This document shows positions 1-13,100 of a stretch of DNA of 64,000 bases, one piece after another (position 1 is the first letter of the stretch; every line of letters starts with the position of its first letter). The stretch comes from Lethocerus indicus. Its lineage: Eukaryota > Arthropoda > Insecta > Hemiptera > Belostomatidae. The position numbers were made by a program, and so were the translations under genes. Location of the stretch: positions 9,035,637-9,099,636 of the forward strand of contig JACDQD010000010.1 in NCBI GenBank assembly GCA_019843655.1. The letters run 5' to 3'. The notes below the pieces were generated by a model. That model had not been told where the DNA came from and made no database searches. It saw only the letters and a list, made by a program, of their open reading frames with translations.

Positions 1-517
1 TCAACCAGATAAGACGGTTTGACCGTCATATTGTGAATTTGTTGATAATATAACATTTTTCGAAATGAATTTACTAGTATTAAGCTCACAAAGTGTTATC
101 CTAACGTTGAAACTTTTTATATACACCATAACAAATACAACCGCCATTGTACCTATAACTAGTAATAGTTGATTGTACAAAAAAAAAGTTAAAAAAAAAC
201 CATAACAAATATCATTGACTAAATATATTAAATAAATTTTATTTAATAAAATAAAACTAGACTATTTAATAAAAATTGAACAAGATTATTTGGGGCCGTT
301 ACTGCACCAGCATTCATATGAAAGGTCAACTCTGAAGTCCAGTTAGTTACAAGCTTGTGCGGACGCATGTGGTGTCAGAATTAAAATGTAGTTAACCCAA
401 AATTTGAAATCGAATAAGTTTATAGAAATAAGCATCTAAAAAAGGAAGTCATAAAGCATAACTCTACAATAGTACGTTTAAATTATTGCTAACTCTTATT
501 AATTCAAAACATACAAA

Positions 518-522
<5 letters not shown>

Positions 523-570
<48 letters not shown>
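523..570. repeat. (TA)n microsatellite
   Basis: Twenty-four uninterrupted TA units. The flanks 1-520 and 571-880 are AT-rich with nothing recognised. Confidence 0.98.
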
Positions 571-574
<4 letters not shown>

Positions 575-889
575 GTATGACCTAAATTTCATTTTATCAC
601 TGGAAGTTTTCTACCGGCCCATAAAGGTTTTTGTGCTAAACCTCAGATAAATATCCAACACGCTTTTACGTATAAATATAATTGACGTAAACACTGTACT
701 TTATCCGGGTTTCATGTGGCATAAAATTAAGGCCGCAATTATTAAATGTACTACATCAATTTAGTTTCTCAACAAAGTCCACGTGCAGATCCTTCAACGT
801 ATAATCAGCCACACGCGAAATTTAAATTCTAGCTTTGAGAGTCAAAAAAAAACAAGAGCGATTATCAGCGTCTTATTTCTCGAAAACGA

Positions 890-1300
890 TCCTGGACTTA
901 ATGTCGGTTGAAAGCGACCGTTGACCGGACTTAATCGGAACCCTTATCCGTTTATTTGTTGCCGCGCGCATATATCCGTCCAATCTACTTAATACTATGA
1001 GGCGCGGGGGGGCGGCGCTTAAAAAGCAATCAAGATTCCTTTCCTTCTAGGCCTAGCGCGATGACGGGGGCAATTTAACTCCTGGCGTTGACGTCTCCGG
1101 AGAAAGGGCCTTACCGGACGGAAGGGGAAGGCCGTCATTTTTAATTATATTCTGCCCCATTTTTTTATACTCCCTCCTTCTCCTTCTTCATTTTTTCGTG
1201 TTTTATATTAAACTGGGACCTCTAATGATGGGGGTCTATGCGGGAATTCATTAGCGCAACCCGCGACCGATCGCATACGAAGCCGGATGAGTTTTTCCAT
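890..1300. other. GC-rich island
   Basis: CpG-containing block with GCGCGGGGGGGCGGCGC near 1001-1018. It has no consistent open frame. From 1300 to 1750 the sequence is AT-rich with nothing seen. Confidence 0.4.
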
Positions 1301-1828
1301 TTTCCGCACCCCGTTTTGAAAGAGTGGTATACACTGCGTTACCAAAACACCTTAATAACTAAAAAAAAAACATATTCAGAGTATCATTCGTATAACAGTT
1401 AAATGTTTGGAGGGAAAGGGTTGGGAAAAGTTCAGATCCTCGTTTTACGACATCCACTCGCCTACTATAGTAAGTAACAATATAGTGAAGTATAATGCTG
1501 TTTTTAACACCCAGATCAGATTAATCACCTATTAACTTTAATTTCTAAAGAAAATGTGTCCTATAAAAGTTATCCAATTAAATGTGTTGGGTAAAAGATA
1601 AACTATAGAAAAGGCTACCAAGTTTGTTTAGTCACGTTTAGATTTTATTCACAAGTGAGAGGTAGTGACGTCGAATGAGTGACGTTCGAAAAATGACCTG
1701 TACGTTGGAAATATTGGGAAAAGCTGTATGCAAGTATATATTCATATTGTATGTGCCCCCTTCTTAAGTTCCCTAACTGGACTTGTTGGCATTTTGGAGA
1801 TATTTGCTGTCAGGACCGCCTCCAGACT

Positions 1829-1990
1829 GTAGTGAAGTTTCTCCTCCCTGGGCGTTCTCGTTACGACTATACCTTTAGTCGCTCTGGCTACGAGGTTCCT
1901 ACCAGCGAATCTTCCTCAAGATACTTTTTCCCTCGTTACCGAAGAAAACCCGCCCAACGGAGGCTTTTGTGTTATTTGTTGGAGAAGTTA
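1829..1990 (+). CDS. Possible exon-like open frame, unidentified
   Basis: The frame follows TTTGCTGTCAG (acceptor-like) at 1818-1828 and runs open to a GTAAGT donor after 1990, about 54 codons (DRLQTVVKFLLPGRSRYDY at the start, then YFFPRYRRKPAQRR). The other two frames have early stops, and many codons end in C or T. It would be nested on the opposite strand within the proposed large intron. There is no similarity I recognise, and chance is a serious alternative. Confidence 0.15.
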
Positions 1991-2789
1991 TGTAAGTAAA
2001 AATATATTTCCCAAATGTCCTTATGTAACATATGGCGCCAAGTAAACAAAATTCTAAGAGATAACAGTTAATAATTGTCAGACAGAAATATGGAAATGGA
2101 ACACCTAATGAGGAGATACAACGCCAAAGTAATTATCCTTAGTAAGGTTCTCCATTGTTTCCACAAAACTGTGATGTTTCATCCCTTTTAAGAGTCTGCC
2201 TACACTTTTAGGATCTTCCGTTTTTGAAGCACTTATATTTTTTTTCCTGGAAATTGTTTTAATTAAAGCCGTAAGACTCCCCTCCGTTCGAGTGGCTGTT
2301 TCCTCGCGTGGGGGAAATATCCTACAACCAGCTAATAGCTCCGGTTTGAATATTTATGCTGGCCAATGTTCAAACTTCCTTAAATAGTTAAGACGAGACC
2401 GCCTTAACGGTCGTAGGTCTGTTTGAATAATAGGGAAGCAAAAAAGAGAACAGTACTCTGTAACGATAATATCTCTACGGTAAAATTAGTGTTTTAACAA
2501 TTCCGTTTTGGAATAAATTCAGACTTAAATTTTTGACCAATTACAATTCTTTTCCTTAATATAACCCCCTGTAAATTAAATTTTAGACTTAAATTAAATC
2601 CCAATTATAATTATAAGTAATTTTGTGTTTGTGTGCGTGTGTAATGCCGTAAGATATTTTATCACTTAGTTAACTTATATTACCGCACATAGTCAGACTC
2701 TATAAGCGACTGATGAAGCAAAATTGAAAACTTTATAGTTCAAATTATCACAAATACCTTCGGTCAGTTAATTTATGTATTCGAACTCA

Positions 2790-3300
2790 GCTTAATGAAA
2801 ATACAGCGGCGCATCCGAGTACGAAAGTTTTTTCCGCCTTCCAAGTCCCTCCGCCCCTATAATTTCACGAAATTCGAGTATCGCCCTTCGGCCGCCGACT
2901 TTGCTTTTTAGAAAATAAGGGTAACGCGAGGGAAAGTTCGGCCCCGGGGATAGTTGAAAGGGCGGGAGGGTGGGGCCGTTGCAATAAAAACAACTCGCTC
3001 AACTGGGGTGTGGGAGGGGTGGGATGAGGCCCCCCGGTTCGGAAGAACAGGCCGGGCAATGAGAGTTCGCAATTAGGCCCGGGAGGGGGCGCCCAAGGTG
3101 GAGGCGGTAATCTGGAGATTGCTCCTCCTTCTCGAGAACGCGGCGGGGAAGAAAAAGTTGGAGCGTTTGTTTCAGCGCCGTACACACTCAAACAGATTGG
3201 GAGACGACCCCTCCCCTCATCCACAACCCCCTCAAGAACGGGATAACCCCCGGGTTAAGGGTTCGGACACCTGAAGGAAAGCCGCGGTCTGATGATTGGC
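2790..3300. other. GC-rich island
   Basis: Long run of CpG- and GGG-rich DNA, open in two minus frames for 62-119 codons with low-complexity proline- and serine-rich products that look non-coding. 1991-2789 and 3300-4800 are AT-rich and hold nothing I recognise. Confidence 0.4.
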
Positions 3301-4809
3301 AGCAATGGGTTGTAGTGTTTAGTTGCCTTATCGTCCTCGATACTTATCTAGCAATTGACGAAGCCGTTCTAGCATAACACCAAACCAGCGAAAGGAGACA
3401 GATAGAGAAAATTCCAATATCTCATTGGCAGTAGACACGCACTATGAAAAGTTGCACTCGTGCCAACCAGACGAATGAACAAAATAAAACGTAATTTAGG
3501 CAGCATATTCCATTATCCATATCTAGGTCGCTAGAGAATGTTAGTAAGAAGAATTCATAACCGCGGAAGTCAGGCATCATAATTATGTATCGCATCCAAA
3601 CCTAATATCTTGCGCCATTGGCAATGGTATATAGGAATTCTCTCTATTACTGAAGTAGAGAATATTTAGCCTGTGATAATTAATAATTAAAAGAATTATT
3701 TTATGGTGTGTTGCCATTAAGTTCAAATTGATAATTACGAAGATTCGTCCGCACTGGCCGTTGGACTTCAGCCGTAAATTTTTAATGCGAGTCTAGAATG
3801 GGAAGGAGTGCATCTCGATGTTGATGTTTCGACCATAAACTCGTTTAATGTTCAATTATTGCCGGAGCAATAAGTTATTTACACTGGTCATAACTTGAAT
3901 CGCTGATTGAATGCCACCGCGCGGATTCATTAAACCCCCCACTCGGCGATGACTTAATAAAAGGTCGAGTAGAATTAAGTGTAATTAATATTTGATGTGA
4001 CACTCAGAATCTATAAAACAAGCTGCATCGTAATTGATTTCCCTGCTAATCTCCGATCCCGGTTATTTTAGCATTCCAAGTCTAAAAAATAGATCAGTAT
4101 AATCTAATTTTTAAATGTATGTAAATTTGAAATTGTATATACAAAATCCGATTTTATATAAAACGGCTTTCCGCTTGATTTTAAACACCTGATCCAAATC
4201 AAACATGTTATGTACTGTCACACAAGTGAACATAAAAATAAATATTTAAATATATGTATTTAAGCTTCTATTGTAAAATATTAACATTATATTATTATAT
4301 TGAATAAGTCAAATATACGGAGTAATGGAACGCTATAAAATACACGCACATAATATTATACATTTTTGCTTAGAGCAGTATTCCAGCATTCATTTCTAAG
4401 CTGAATAGATTGGAGCATACGAACTTGAACTTTGTTGAAAGGATAGAGAGCGAAAAGAAAACAAGAATAAGCGACCCCACATATTGGAGACCGGCAGAGG
4501 CCATTAAGTAAATGATGAGTGGCCAGAAAACTTTGAAAGTCAAGTTCTATTATAAAATATACTTCGTAGGCATGTGAAAAAAATATGGCGAAATATATTT
4601 TCCAAAAAATATATGGAAACCTAGACGCGTCCAGACTGAACCCAATAGCGGAATTTTTCAATGAGATGTTTCATTTTTTGTATTCTCTTTCAGGATCAAA
4701 TCTTATTTAACTGAAACTAATGTAATAGTAACCGAAGTCATTCTGCTATATACATGAATTGAAAGGCCGATAGTGTGACAGGCACTTAACTAAAAGTTAG
4801 ATTTGTGTC

Positions 4810-5165
4810 GCCGAATTTCCCCTTAGACAGACCGAGCCTTTTCTTTTTCGAATATCCGATTTACCAGGAATTTAACCGGTATCTTGGCGGGGACTAGACT
4901 GATCCGGTGGCAATACGTCGTAGGGAGGCTGGCTATAGATTGACCGCTAATTGGTTTTCCCAGGGAGTCCCCGGGTCATTACTGTTCGGCCGGGGATGGG
5001 GACGGGAGGCCCCTTTCCAACCGGTCAAAACTATTAGGAGAACCGGGTCGATGCTGGGTGGGGGGGCGACGGGCACCCTTACCCTTAACAGGGTGCCCGG
5101 AATTAAATTGGGATACAATAAATGATTCGCCGATCTCGGCGGGGGCTCCCTTTCATTTTATTTCG
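4810..5165. other. GC-rich island with a perfect hairpin
   Basis: Open on both strands for 60-70 codons, hence probably non-coding. It contains an inverted repeat at 5070-5099: CGGGCACCC, a 12-base loop, then GGGTGCCCG. Confidence 0.5.
5070..5099. repeat. Perfect 9-bp stem inverted repeat
   Basis: CGGGCACCC (5070-5078) pairs exactly with GGGTGCCCG (5091-5099). It could form a stable RNA hairpin or be a dimeric protein site. 5166-6130 shows nothing notable. Confidence 0.8.
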
Positions 5166-6129
5166 ACCCTTACTTAACCCGACCTTTGAACAATAAGAAA
5201 ACCTACCTATACAAACAAATAATATTTATCAATTAGATTTGACGTTGGAATCTTGATATAACTTAGAGAACTGGTGCCATCATATTACAGAGATTTATAA
5301 TCCAGATATCATCTTATTGGCTTTGATATTCACTACTTAGTATACGTTATGATCAAAACTTAAAATTATTAATACTGCCGCAGTACCCAGAGGAGTAGGT
5401 TATGAACAATTGTGCAATTTTGCCTTTCGGTTTTGGGCGTTCAAATTGAGTCATAGCTGAAGCCTAAAATTTAAGTTGAGTTCAAAAGGAAGGTAGTGCG
5501 TGAAAGCCTATAAGAAATATGACTGAAACAGGAAATGTAATTTTCCAATTGAAAAAATGTCTGGTCCGGACTTCAAGTGAATCACGATTTCATCTATTTC
5601 AACATGTACGGAATCGGAATCGCGGAATCGCAAAAACATCACAAATGACGGATATTTATTTCCCATGGGAGTGACCTGAAGAGGGAGTAGAAATCAAATG
5701 TATCCTACTTTCAGTCATCCGACGTTGTGGCTCCTATTCGACGTAGGCACAACACAGTAATTCAGGTGACGTCCCAACAAGCCGCATTAAATAAATCTAT
5801 ATGTAAAACATTTTGGTTTCATAATCACTACTTCTGAGAAACACATTAGTTTGATGTGTTCCCCAGCCTAGCTATTTAAGAATATTTCTAATCCTCCAAC
5901 AGATAGTATGCCGTTAGACTCTTTGTATATGCTACCAACCGAAAATAGACCTCAGAGGACCTAACACACGATTGATGAATATCCTTGCTAATTGCTTTTT
6001 CGATTAGGTAATTAGACAGAAGGTTTGACGAAGTCACGATTCAGCGCGCCAATTGAAGTAATTATTTAGTTTACGATAAAAAAAGAAATTGTAGCCCACC
6101 TTCCGGCTAATTGTTCGACTAGGGCCAAT

Positions 6130-6770
6130 AATCATTAATTTCCAACCAAAATAGGACCCGTCTTGTTTGACGTTTTAATTCTAGCAGAGGGAAGGGCGAA
6201 ATATTGGGGAGTTGAAAACACTTTTGGCACGCGACGTGGGTTATGGAGAGGGATTGGGGGGGGGGGTTGTCCGTCTAGAAGAAGAGAATCGGGTCGGAAC
6301 AGAATTTTTTTTCTTCCATTGGGCGGCAAAATTAAAAAAATACTCCCCGGATGAATTTTGGAGCCATAACTCAAAACTCGGGCATAAATCGAAACTTCGA
6401 CTGAGTGGGGAGGGGAAGATAGAGCCGGGAAGATGGATCGAGACGTCCCCCCCCCTTCTCGAAACTGTATTATCAATAAAACAACAATATAAGTTGGCCA
6501 AGTAGGAGTAGCATGACCTTCCTCCCCAGACCATGGGTATCGACCTAACCGACGCTTGGGGCCAGAGAGAGAGAGAGAGAGGGCGGGAGTTTAACAACTC
6601 CCGAAACACTTCAATGTTCAAAACAAGTTAAACTTTGAAGAGTTATGGCCGAAATAATACTGCCCTGGGGGAAGGGGCGTTGGTCGCAGGGGGCGAACGG
6701 ATTTTCCCGAGTACGCAAATTAATAAGTTGAGTTGTGGCCGGATTTTCGGGAATTTTCGCGTCCCTCACA
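6130..6770. other. GC-rich island with G-run and GA repeat
   Basis: Contains an 11-base G run at 6256-6266 and a short (GA)n at 6564-6581. Three or four overlapping open frames occur on both strands, typical of compositional openness. 6770-8910 is AT-rich and uninformative. Confidence 0.4.
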
Positions 6771-8929
6771 GTCTCAGTTTGAAAGTATACATTAAAAATA
6801 AATATTGAGCTTAATATATTACTTAATATATTTATGAGACAATGTCAGGGGGGAGACACGATATATCACTGACTTTCTCATCCATTGAGTAACGTTGATT
6901 TAATCTTAAATTACCAGATAGTTTTATAAGAGAACCCAGAACCCAAGGAACGGATTATATAATTTATAACGAATCCGATAAAATTTAAATGGGCGATTTG
7001 CTACCCCGAGAAGCAGGCGCGAATAAAAATATTTTAATACACGTTAACACGGTAATGCAAGAAGATTCGTGGTGAGAAATACACTCACTAAAAGAAGTAT
7101 GTATGAAATATTTTTTGCAGTTATTTCGCATTAGTCAATTTAAGCTCAGTTATTCGGTCCTAAATGTGTTTAAATTAAACGTTTGTTTAATATAAAAAAA
7201 CTTGTCGTGTGATGTGTGTGTTAAATATTTCATTAGCCCATAATCAACATAACGGATCAAAAAATTTTTTTAAATTTGATTTTGCGAATAAATGACAATT
7301 TTTTTGACGTGAAAACGCGAGTTAATTCAGCTAGGGAAAAATAAAAATTATTACGACTCAACGGGAATTGGGAGCGACGCCTGTGCCCATTATCCGGGGA
7401 CAGTTTTAAGAAAAGGGGAAGATAAATGTTGAAACGAGGACGTTATAATTGGCAAAAAAAAATGGAAATGAACTCTTCTACCGGACAAACACTGTCGTTA
7501 AAAGCCGAACACGAAAGCCCATTTTAAATTGAACCAATTATAATAATTTCGCTAAAAACCTCCGCTGTCAAATCGCCCCGACTGCTGGGAGGGCAATTAC
7601 TGGGAATCGAAGTTCGAGTCAAATGGCCAAACATTCGGAACCGTTTTGATTGTCCAATATATTGTAGCTTGGTGTTTGGCACTCGTATACTCTCTTTATA
7701 CGTTTGGTCGTGAATTCTTACATTTAAGAATACCTACACAGGGATTTTTTAAAAAATATTTTCGACTGCGTTAAACCTGGCTTCGGTGCCACAATTATCA
7801 GTTGGTATCCAATTTTCATTTTTTCCATTTTAAAACATAACGGTAAAAAACAAACGGTATTTTCTTTTGTTTCATTTTTGGTATAATTACATCCATAGAC
7901 GTAGGGTTCATAAAATAAAACGAAATACTCTCCGATGGTTCCAATGTTATTTTTCAATAAATGAAATTGATAATAAAATTAAAATAAATAGTCCTTCACA
8001 GAATTGACAAACAAAAACTTTTGAAGCATATTGAAAGCACATTAGTTTATTCCAGTAACCATAAATGAAATATTATTACTCGTTTATTGGTTTCGCATCC
8101 ATTACGCCTAAGCCATTCGTCTTACAGTCGTCTCTCTCAGATTTTAGCACACGGAATTTACCAGTGTTTCAACATCCTATTCGGCGGATATAACTGATGA
8201 AGGCAAGACTTTTCAATCATCCAAGCAAGGGTGACGCTGGCAGTTCGAGCGGAAGCGTTATAACTTCACGTACAGGACGAGAAATCACATTTGAGGACTT
8301 TGAAGTAAAAGCGGAAGTGATACGTCTTTGAGCGTGTATTTGTGACGGACATGTAATCACATCACAAGCAGGAATTTTGTTTGTACCAATAGCGCTGTAC
8401 ACACAACATTGACTACTAGTCATTGACAAACTAGTCTGAAATTATAATGAGGAAACCCGTCCTCGAAATAATATATTTTTTAAGTCATCAGACGTTTCAG
8501 TAAAGTTAAATTTACTTTACTAGCGGTTAAAAGTGTACACAACCAACTGTCCACAGTCAAGTTACAATATAAATTAGCAACGAACTTTAGATTGTGATTC
8601 ATCAACTGTGTGAAATATAAAATTATAACTGTTTGTCATTCGCGATCTTTCTTGTAATAGTACCATTTCCAAGTAATCGTCTTGGTCTTAGCCCGGACTT
8701 AAGACATAAAGTGTCCTCACTGGGTGGCTTCCTAATCGGGAGAAGCGAGAAATATAAAAACATTCCGCAATTTTACTCATAACCATGAAAGTAGATTGTA
8801 CAAGAAATAAATATACAAAAACCATTCCCGGAACTATACTCCCACGCTCTTAGCGTATTTCACAATAACAATCCGATTCAAAGTATCGTAAAATATTAGA
8901 CGCTTAATTATTAAAAATTATATAAACTA

Positions 8930-9290
8930 TAAATTCCTTTCATTGGGACATGAGGTCTTTGGGCCCGAAATTCGGAACACCCCGAATGTACGGCAGAATA
9001 AGTTTGCCCCGGCCGAGGCCGCCTCTTCGGAATTCGGACAAAGCGGCGAAAGGAGGAAGATTCATCAGCAAATGGGATGTCGGCGGGTGCAGCCGGCGAG
9101 GGGGAGACCGAGAAAACAGACAACAATGCCCGGGGACCCGCCGGCTTCCCGATCCGGAGCTTTCTCTCGCCGGAGAACACTCTCGGAGAATACGGAAAAG
9201 CGAGAAGGGGCTGGGGTTCCGCGAACCGATACACGAGCCGGTGACTTCTCTTACGCCGGTTATTCTGAATTGGACCCATTAAAATGATTC
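8930..9290. other. GC-rich island, open on both strands
   Basis: Frames of 110-150 codons overlap on plus and minus. The products are arginine-, proline- and serine-rich, with no motif and no splice context. I regard it as a non-coding CpG-rich island. 9291-11180 is AT-rich with nothing recognised. Confidence 0.4.
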
Positions 9291-11189
9291 GTTTGTGCAA
9301 GTTCACTATAGAGAAGTGGTTACTTTGTCGTAAACAGACCTCGACGGTAAGGTATACCATCAATCATTATGCTTCTGTGCATATAACAGAAATGATAACG
9401 CGATATAATTCACTTATATTTTAATAAACATTTAGACAATATATCCTCATTCTCTTGTATTTAACAGATTGCTCCAATCTCTGAGAAAAAAATTTGAGCA
9501 AACTGTTCTAATAGTTGTCTCAATAATAAAAGCGTAAAACATAAACAAATGGCATGGCATAAAAAGGCGAAGCATCGCCGCCCTAAGCGCCCACAGAATG
9601 CTCCTGACACAAATCACAAATTCATTATTTCCTCTAATCAGAAACCATTTCATATACACGCATATATGTATACGTAATAATTACGATGTGAACATTATAT
9701 GAATACATGGTAATCAAATTGCTTAGTGCCTGTACTTTGAGTCGAATACGTTACTCAATTTTTGTATCGGCTGAATTTATTTCAATCTCTAAGTTCCAAT
9801 TCAAAGTATTTATCCACTGAAGATATTCCGTATTTCATTTCCGCTCTTTCCACTGGGCATTAATTTTTAGTTCGGAATTCCCTACTGATAATGCTTCTGT
9901 GTAAAGCGATTCGGCCGGCGAACCAACTACCAAATGCTAAACAAACCGCGACAGTTTATCGGACCGACGGGCAATGCTAACTTCGTCAGCCACAACATTA
10001 ATCAGGTGTATTTGCACATGTATGCGGGACAAGTATGCCTCCCCCTACGGTCTAATCGCGTAACCGGCCGTACGGGGAGTACACTCGTGTGCTCCACTGT
10101 ATCGGTTTGAAGACTGATTTGATTCTCCGGAATTCGGTCAATGGCCATTCTTGGACGTTGATTTTATAGCTTTCTTATTTTACTGAATCGGGCGGAATTA
10201 ACATCCTACAAATAATAATAAGTACTATGAGTTAATTATTACTATACAAGATATTTTTGTCAGCTCGAATGCGAAAGATCTCTTATAATTACTTTTAGTT
10301 CTGCTGGGGTTAATAGTGAAACATTAAAACAATTCAGGGAGATCAGTCCCGTTAGCAGTTCCTGGACCGACTTCTAGCCATCTGAGTATCATTTTTTCAG
10401 AATTTAAACTACCCATTAAACTTCTTTAACTTTCCATCACGTCACAATCCAAGAAAAGGACGTATCAGATTTCGTCGGGTTTAAAAGTGGAGGCATATAC
10501 AAATGAAACTTGGACAGGCGCAGCGGCTTAATTCAATTTCGGTTCTTAACGCAGAAATATTTCCACCAAGTCGAGTGGACAGGAAAAATTTTTTAATTCG
10601 AATATTCCGGGGGCTTGTAATCAAATCAAAGGGCTTAACTTGGACTTGTTTTGGACTGGAACACGTTTATTAAAATGCTTCCAGTTTAAACAAAGTTCTT
10701 TCTTTTTTACGTTTCGTTTTCTTCTCCTCCCTTCCTCTGATTTGCTCGAAGACGCTTAAAGTCTTCTCCCATTTGTATTTAATAATTGCGAATAACGCTG
10801 AGTATTATATCAAAATAAATTCTTAAGTCAAGTAGAATCATTATTCAATTATAACTTGACATTTCTCCTGGGTTTGAACGACATCTTTATGACATGAAAA
10901 TGAGGAGAGGTGAATGAACTTTTTATAATTGTAAATTCAGGCATTTTATTGAGAACCAGACCCTTTTTATAAGAAATAGAATACACTACACTGTTACTGT
11001 TTTGTACACTCCTGTTGAATGCATTAATGTAGATTTCAGTTCAAAATATTGTGCATATGTTAGGAAATTCGAGAATTTAAAATAACAATTTAAACTACAA
11101 GGAAAGTTTTATATTTAACTGACTCACTGAATGTATTAAACCATACATGTCCGTAGCTTCGTCCAATTAAAAACCGACCTTTTGTTAAA

Positions 11190-11560
11190 TTCAAAGGTCA
11201 TTAATAACGCGGCGGCGGCTTGTACGGCTGTCACAAGGAATACGAAGCAAAGTGTTTCCCCGGCGTGTCGCCGACCGCGTCCCAAAACCAGGCGGTATAA
11301 AGGGGACTGAATGAGGCCTTAATGATTTACAAAACACGGACCGCACAGGCCGGGCGGAAAGAATGATGAATTAGTCCCACAAACACCCCACGGGCACCTC
11401 CCGGCCTTTTGTTCACGACCGCGCGCCCAAATTACGGCCAAAACGGATCTGGCCAATGTGGGATCTCCCCGACCGCGATTCGATGAGAAAGTTACTCGAA
11501 ACAAAGGACCAGTATGGTTCGTTTCCAACGCCCAGATATAGTGCAAACAATAGAACAAAT
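11190..11560. other. GC-rich island
   Basis: CpG-rich block with GGCGGCGGC at its left edge and short minus frames of 61-79 codons without motifs. 11560-12740 is AT-rich and empty as far as I can see. Confidence 0.35.
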
Positions 11561-12739
11561 AGACCGTTTAACACAGCCATTACACTCACATCAACCATAT
11601 ACTTTGGATAAATGCATTAAAACTGACCTTCCCTCAGAACAGAGTAATATGACTCAGGTATTAGTAATAATAATCAAGCTAACAAAAATATTATCGTATT
11701 TTGGCGAAGAGCAAAACCGATTTTTAGTCTACAGATAGGAGAGAGGAAACAAAAAATCGCCCAAGTGATGATATTCGAAATGCTGGTGGATCCTCAAAAA
11801 GTACCCTAAAGAAATTATAAAGATGCGAAGATGTGAGTATGTATACGTGACACATATTTGTAAGATAGTTACTAACGCTGATGCCCGACCTTAAAATAGG
11901 AATAAAAGAAAAAATAACATTTTCCGAATTAACGTAAATGTTTCGAATTGGAGAGTAAATATTAACCCTCTGTGGACACTTTGTTTATGTTTACACTATT
12001 GGGTCAGGCAGCGGTTGAATTATTCAATGTATTTATTGCTGTATTTATTTTTCCGTTGTTCAAATACTGCCGACATTGAACAAATGCGGACAAAGTTTCC
12101 AATTTCCCTTCCGTCAAGTCCAGAGCGATACTTTCCATAAACCAAGTTTATAGATTTCTTATACGTGTTAATTATAACTATTATTGGTATTATTGGAATA
12201 ATCTGTGTTCCATAATGTAGCAGTGTAAATTCGAAGGGAACAGAAAATAAACCTGGCTTATGGAATCCTAGAGCTGATTAAAACAATAAATTAATGGAAT
12301 ACTAAGGGTGGTAGCATTAACGGTGAAAAGAATTTAGTACGGAAATAATTTAAGATTAATAAGAGAGATTAAGAGTTTATATCTCTTCCAAAACAGGCAG
12401 AAACGTTAAACTATCTCAGAAATAATTGATCTTCTTGTGTTCCAGAATTTGAACAATAACTTATCAATTTTAAATAACTCATTCCATAAGTTTATGTAGT
12501 AGAAAAAATCCCTATAAAGACTGTACTTACGGGAATTCGTTTGTTAATCTTTTTTTTGGTCGTATATTCACCCTGGACTATACCGAATTATTCACACCAG
12601 CATGTACCATCCCATTTCCAACTTACCTAGAACAAAGAAAAAACATAAATTAGAGCGTTTCAAAATTAAAACGCAAGCCAACTTTAATACACTTACACTG
12701 GGCTCATTTATAATGCTTTGGGTTGTTGGGATGGGGAAA

Positions 12740-13100
12740 AAAGGGGAAAGAGGAAAGTTTGATGGGAAATTCTCTCTCCCTCTCGTCCCCTCTCTCTCTC
12801 TCCCACCCTCCGGGGTAGTTCGGCCGGAGGCTTTTCAACATTAAAGCCCGGGGACTTAGAGGGGGTGTGGGAGAATGTCGCGCGGCGATCCCAATCTGTG
12901 TGATGGATGCCCCGTCGCGGGTGGACTTCGCGTGTCCGCGACCAAATATTCGGTCGGCAGAGGGAGCGAGCTCCAGTTGACGCCACTCGGGGAAATTGAA
13001 CTCTCCAACACCAAGTGTCTGAATTTGCCCGAGGAAAGAACGACCATGCCGCTATAGCTGACAATATACCACCGATTTTATTGGGCGTCAAATTCTCGTA
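12740..13100. other. GC-rich island
   Basis: Starts with a CT-rich tract (about 12770-12802, CTCTCTCC type) and continues CpG-rich. Open frames on both strands lack motifs. Smaller GC patches follow at 13440-13760, 14040-14420, 14940-15300 and 15960-16130, separated by AT-rich DNA. Nothing coding was recognised in any of them. Confidence 0.35.

Noticed and set aside
8911..9363. Overlapping frames of 110-150 codons on both strands
   Set aside because: Both strands are open together in CpG-rich DNA, the products are low-complexity and basic, and there are no splice sites or motifs.
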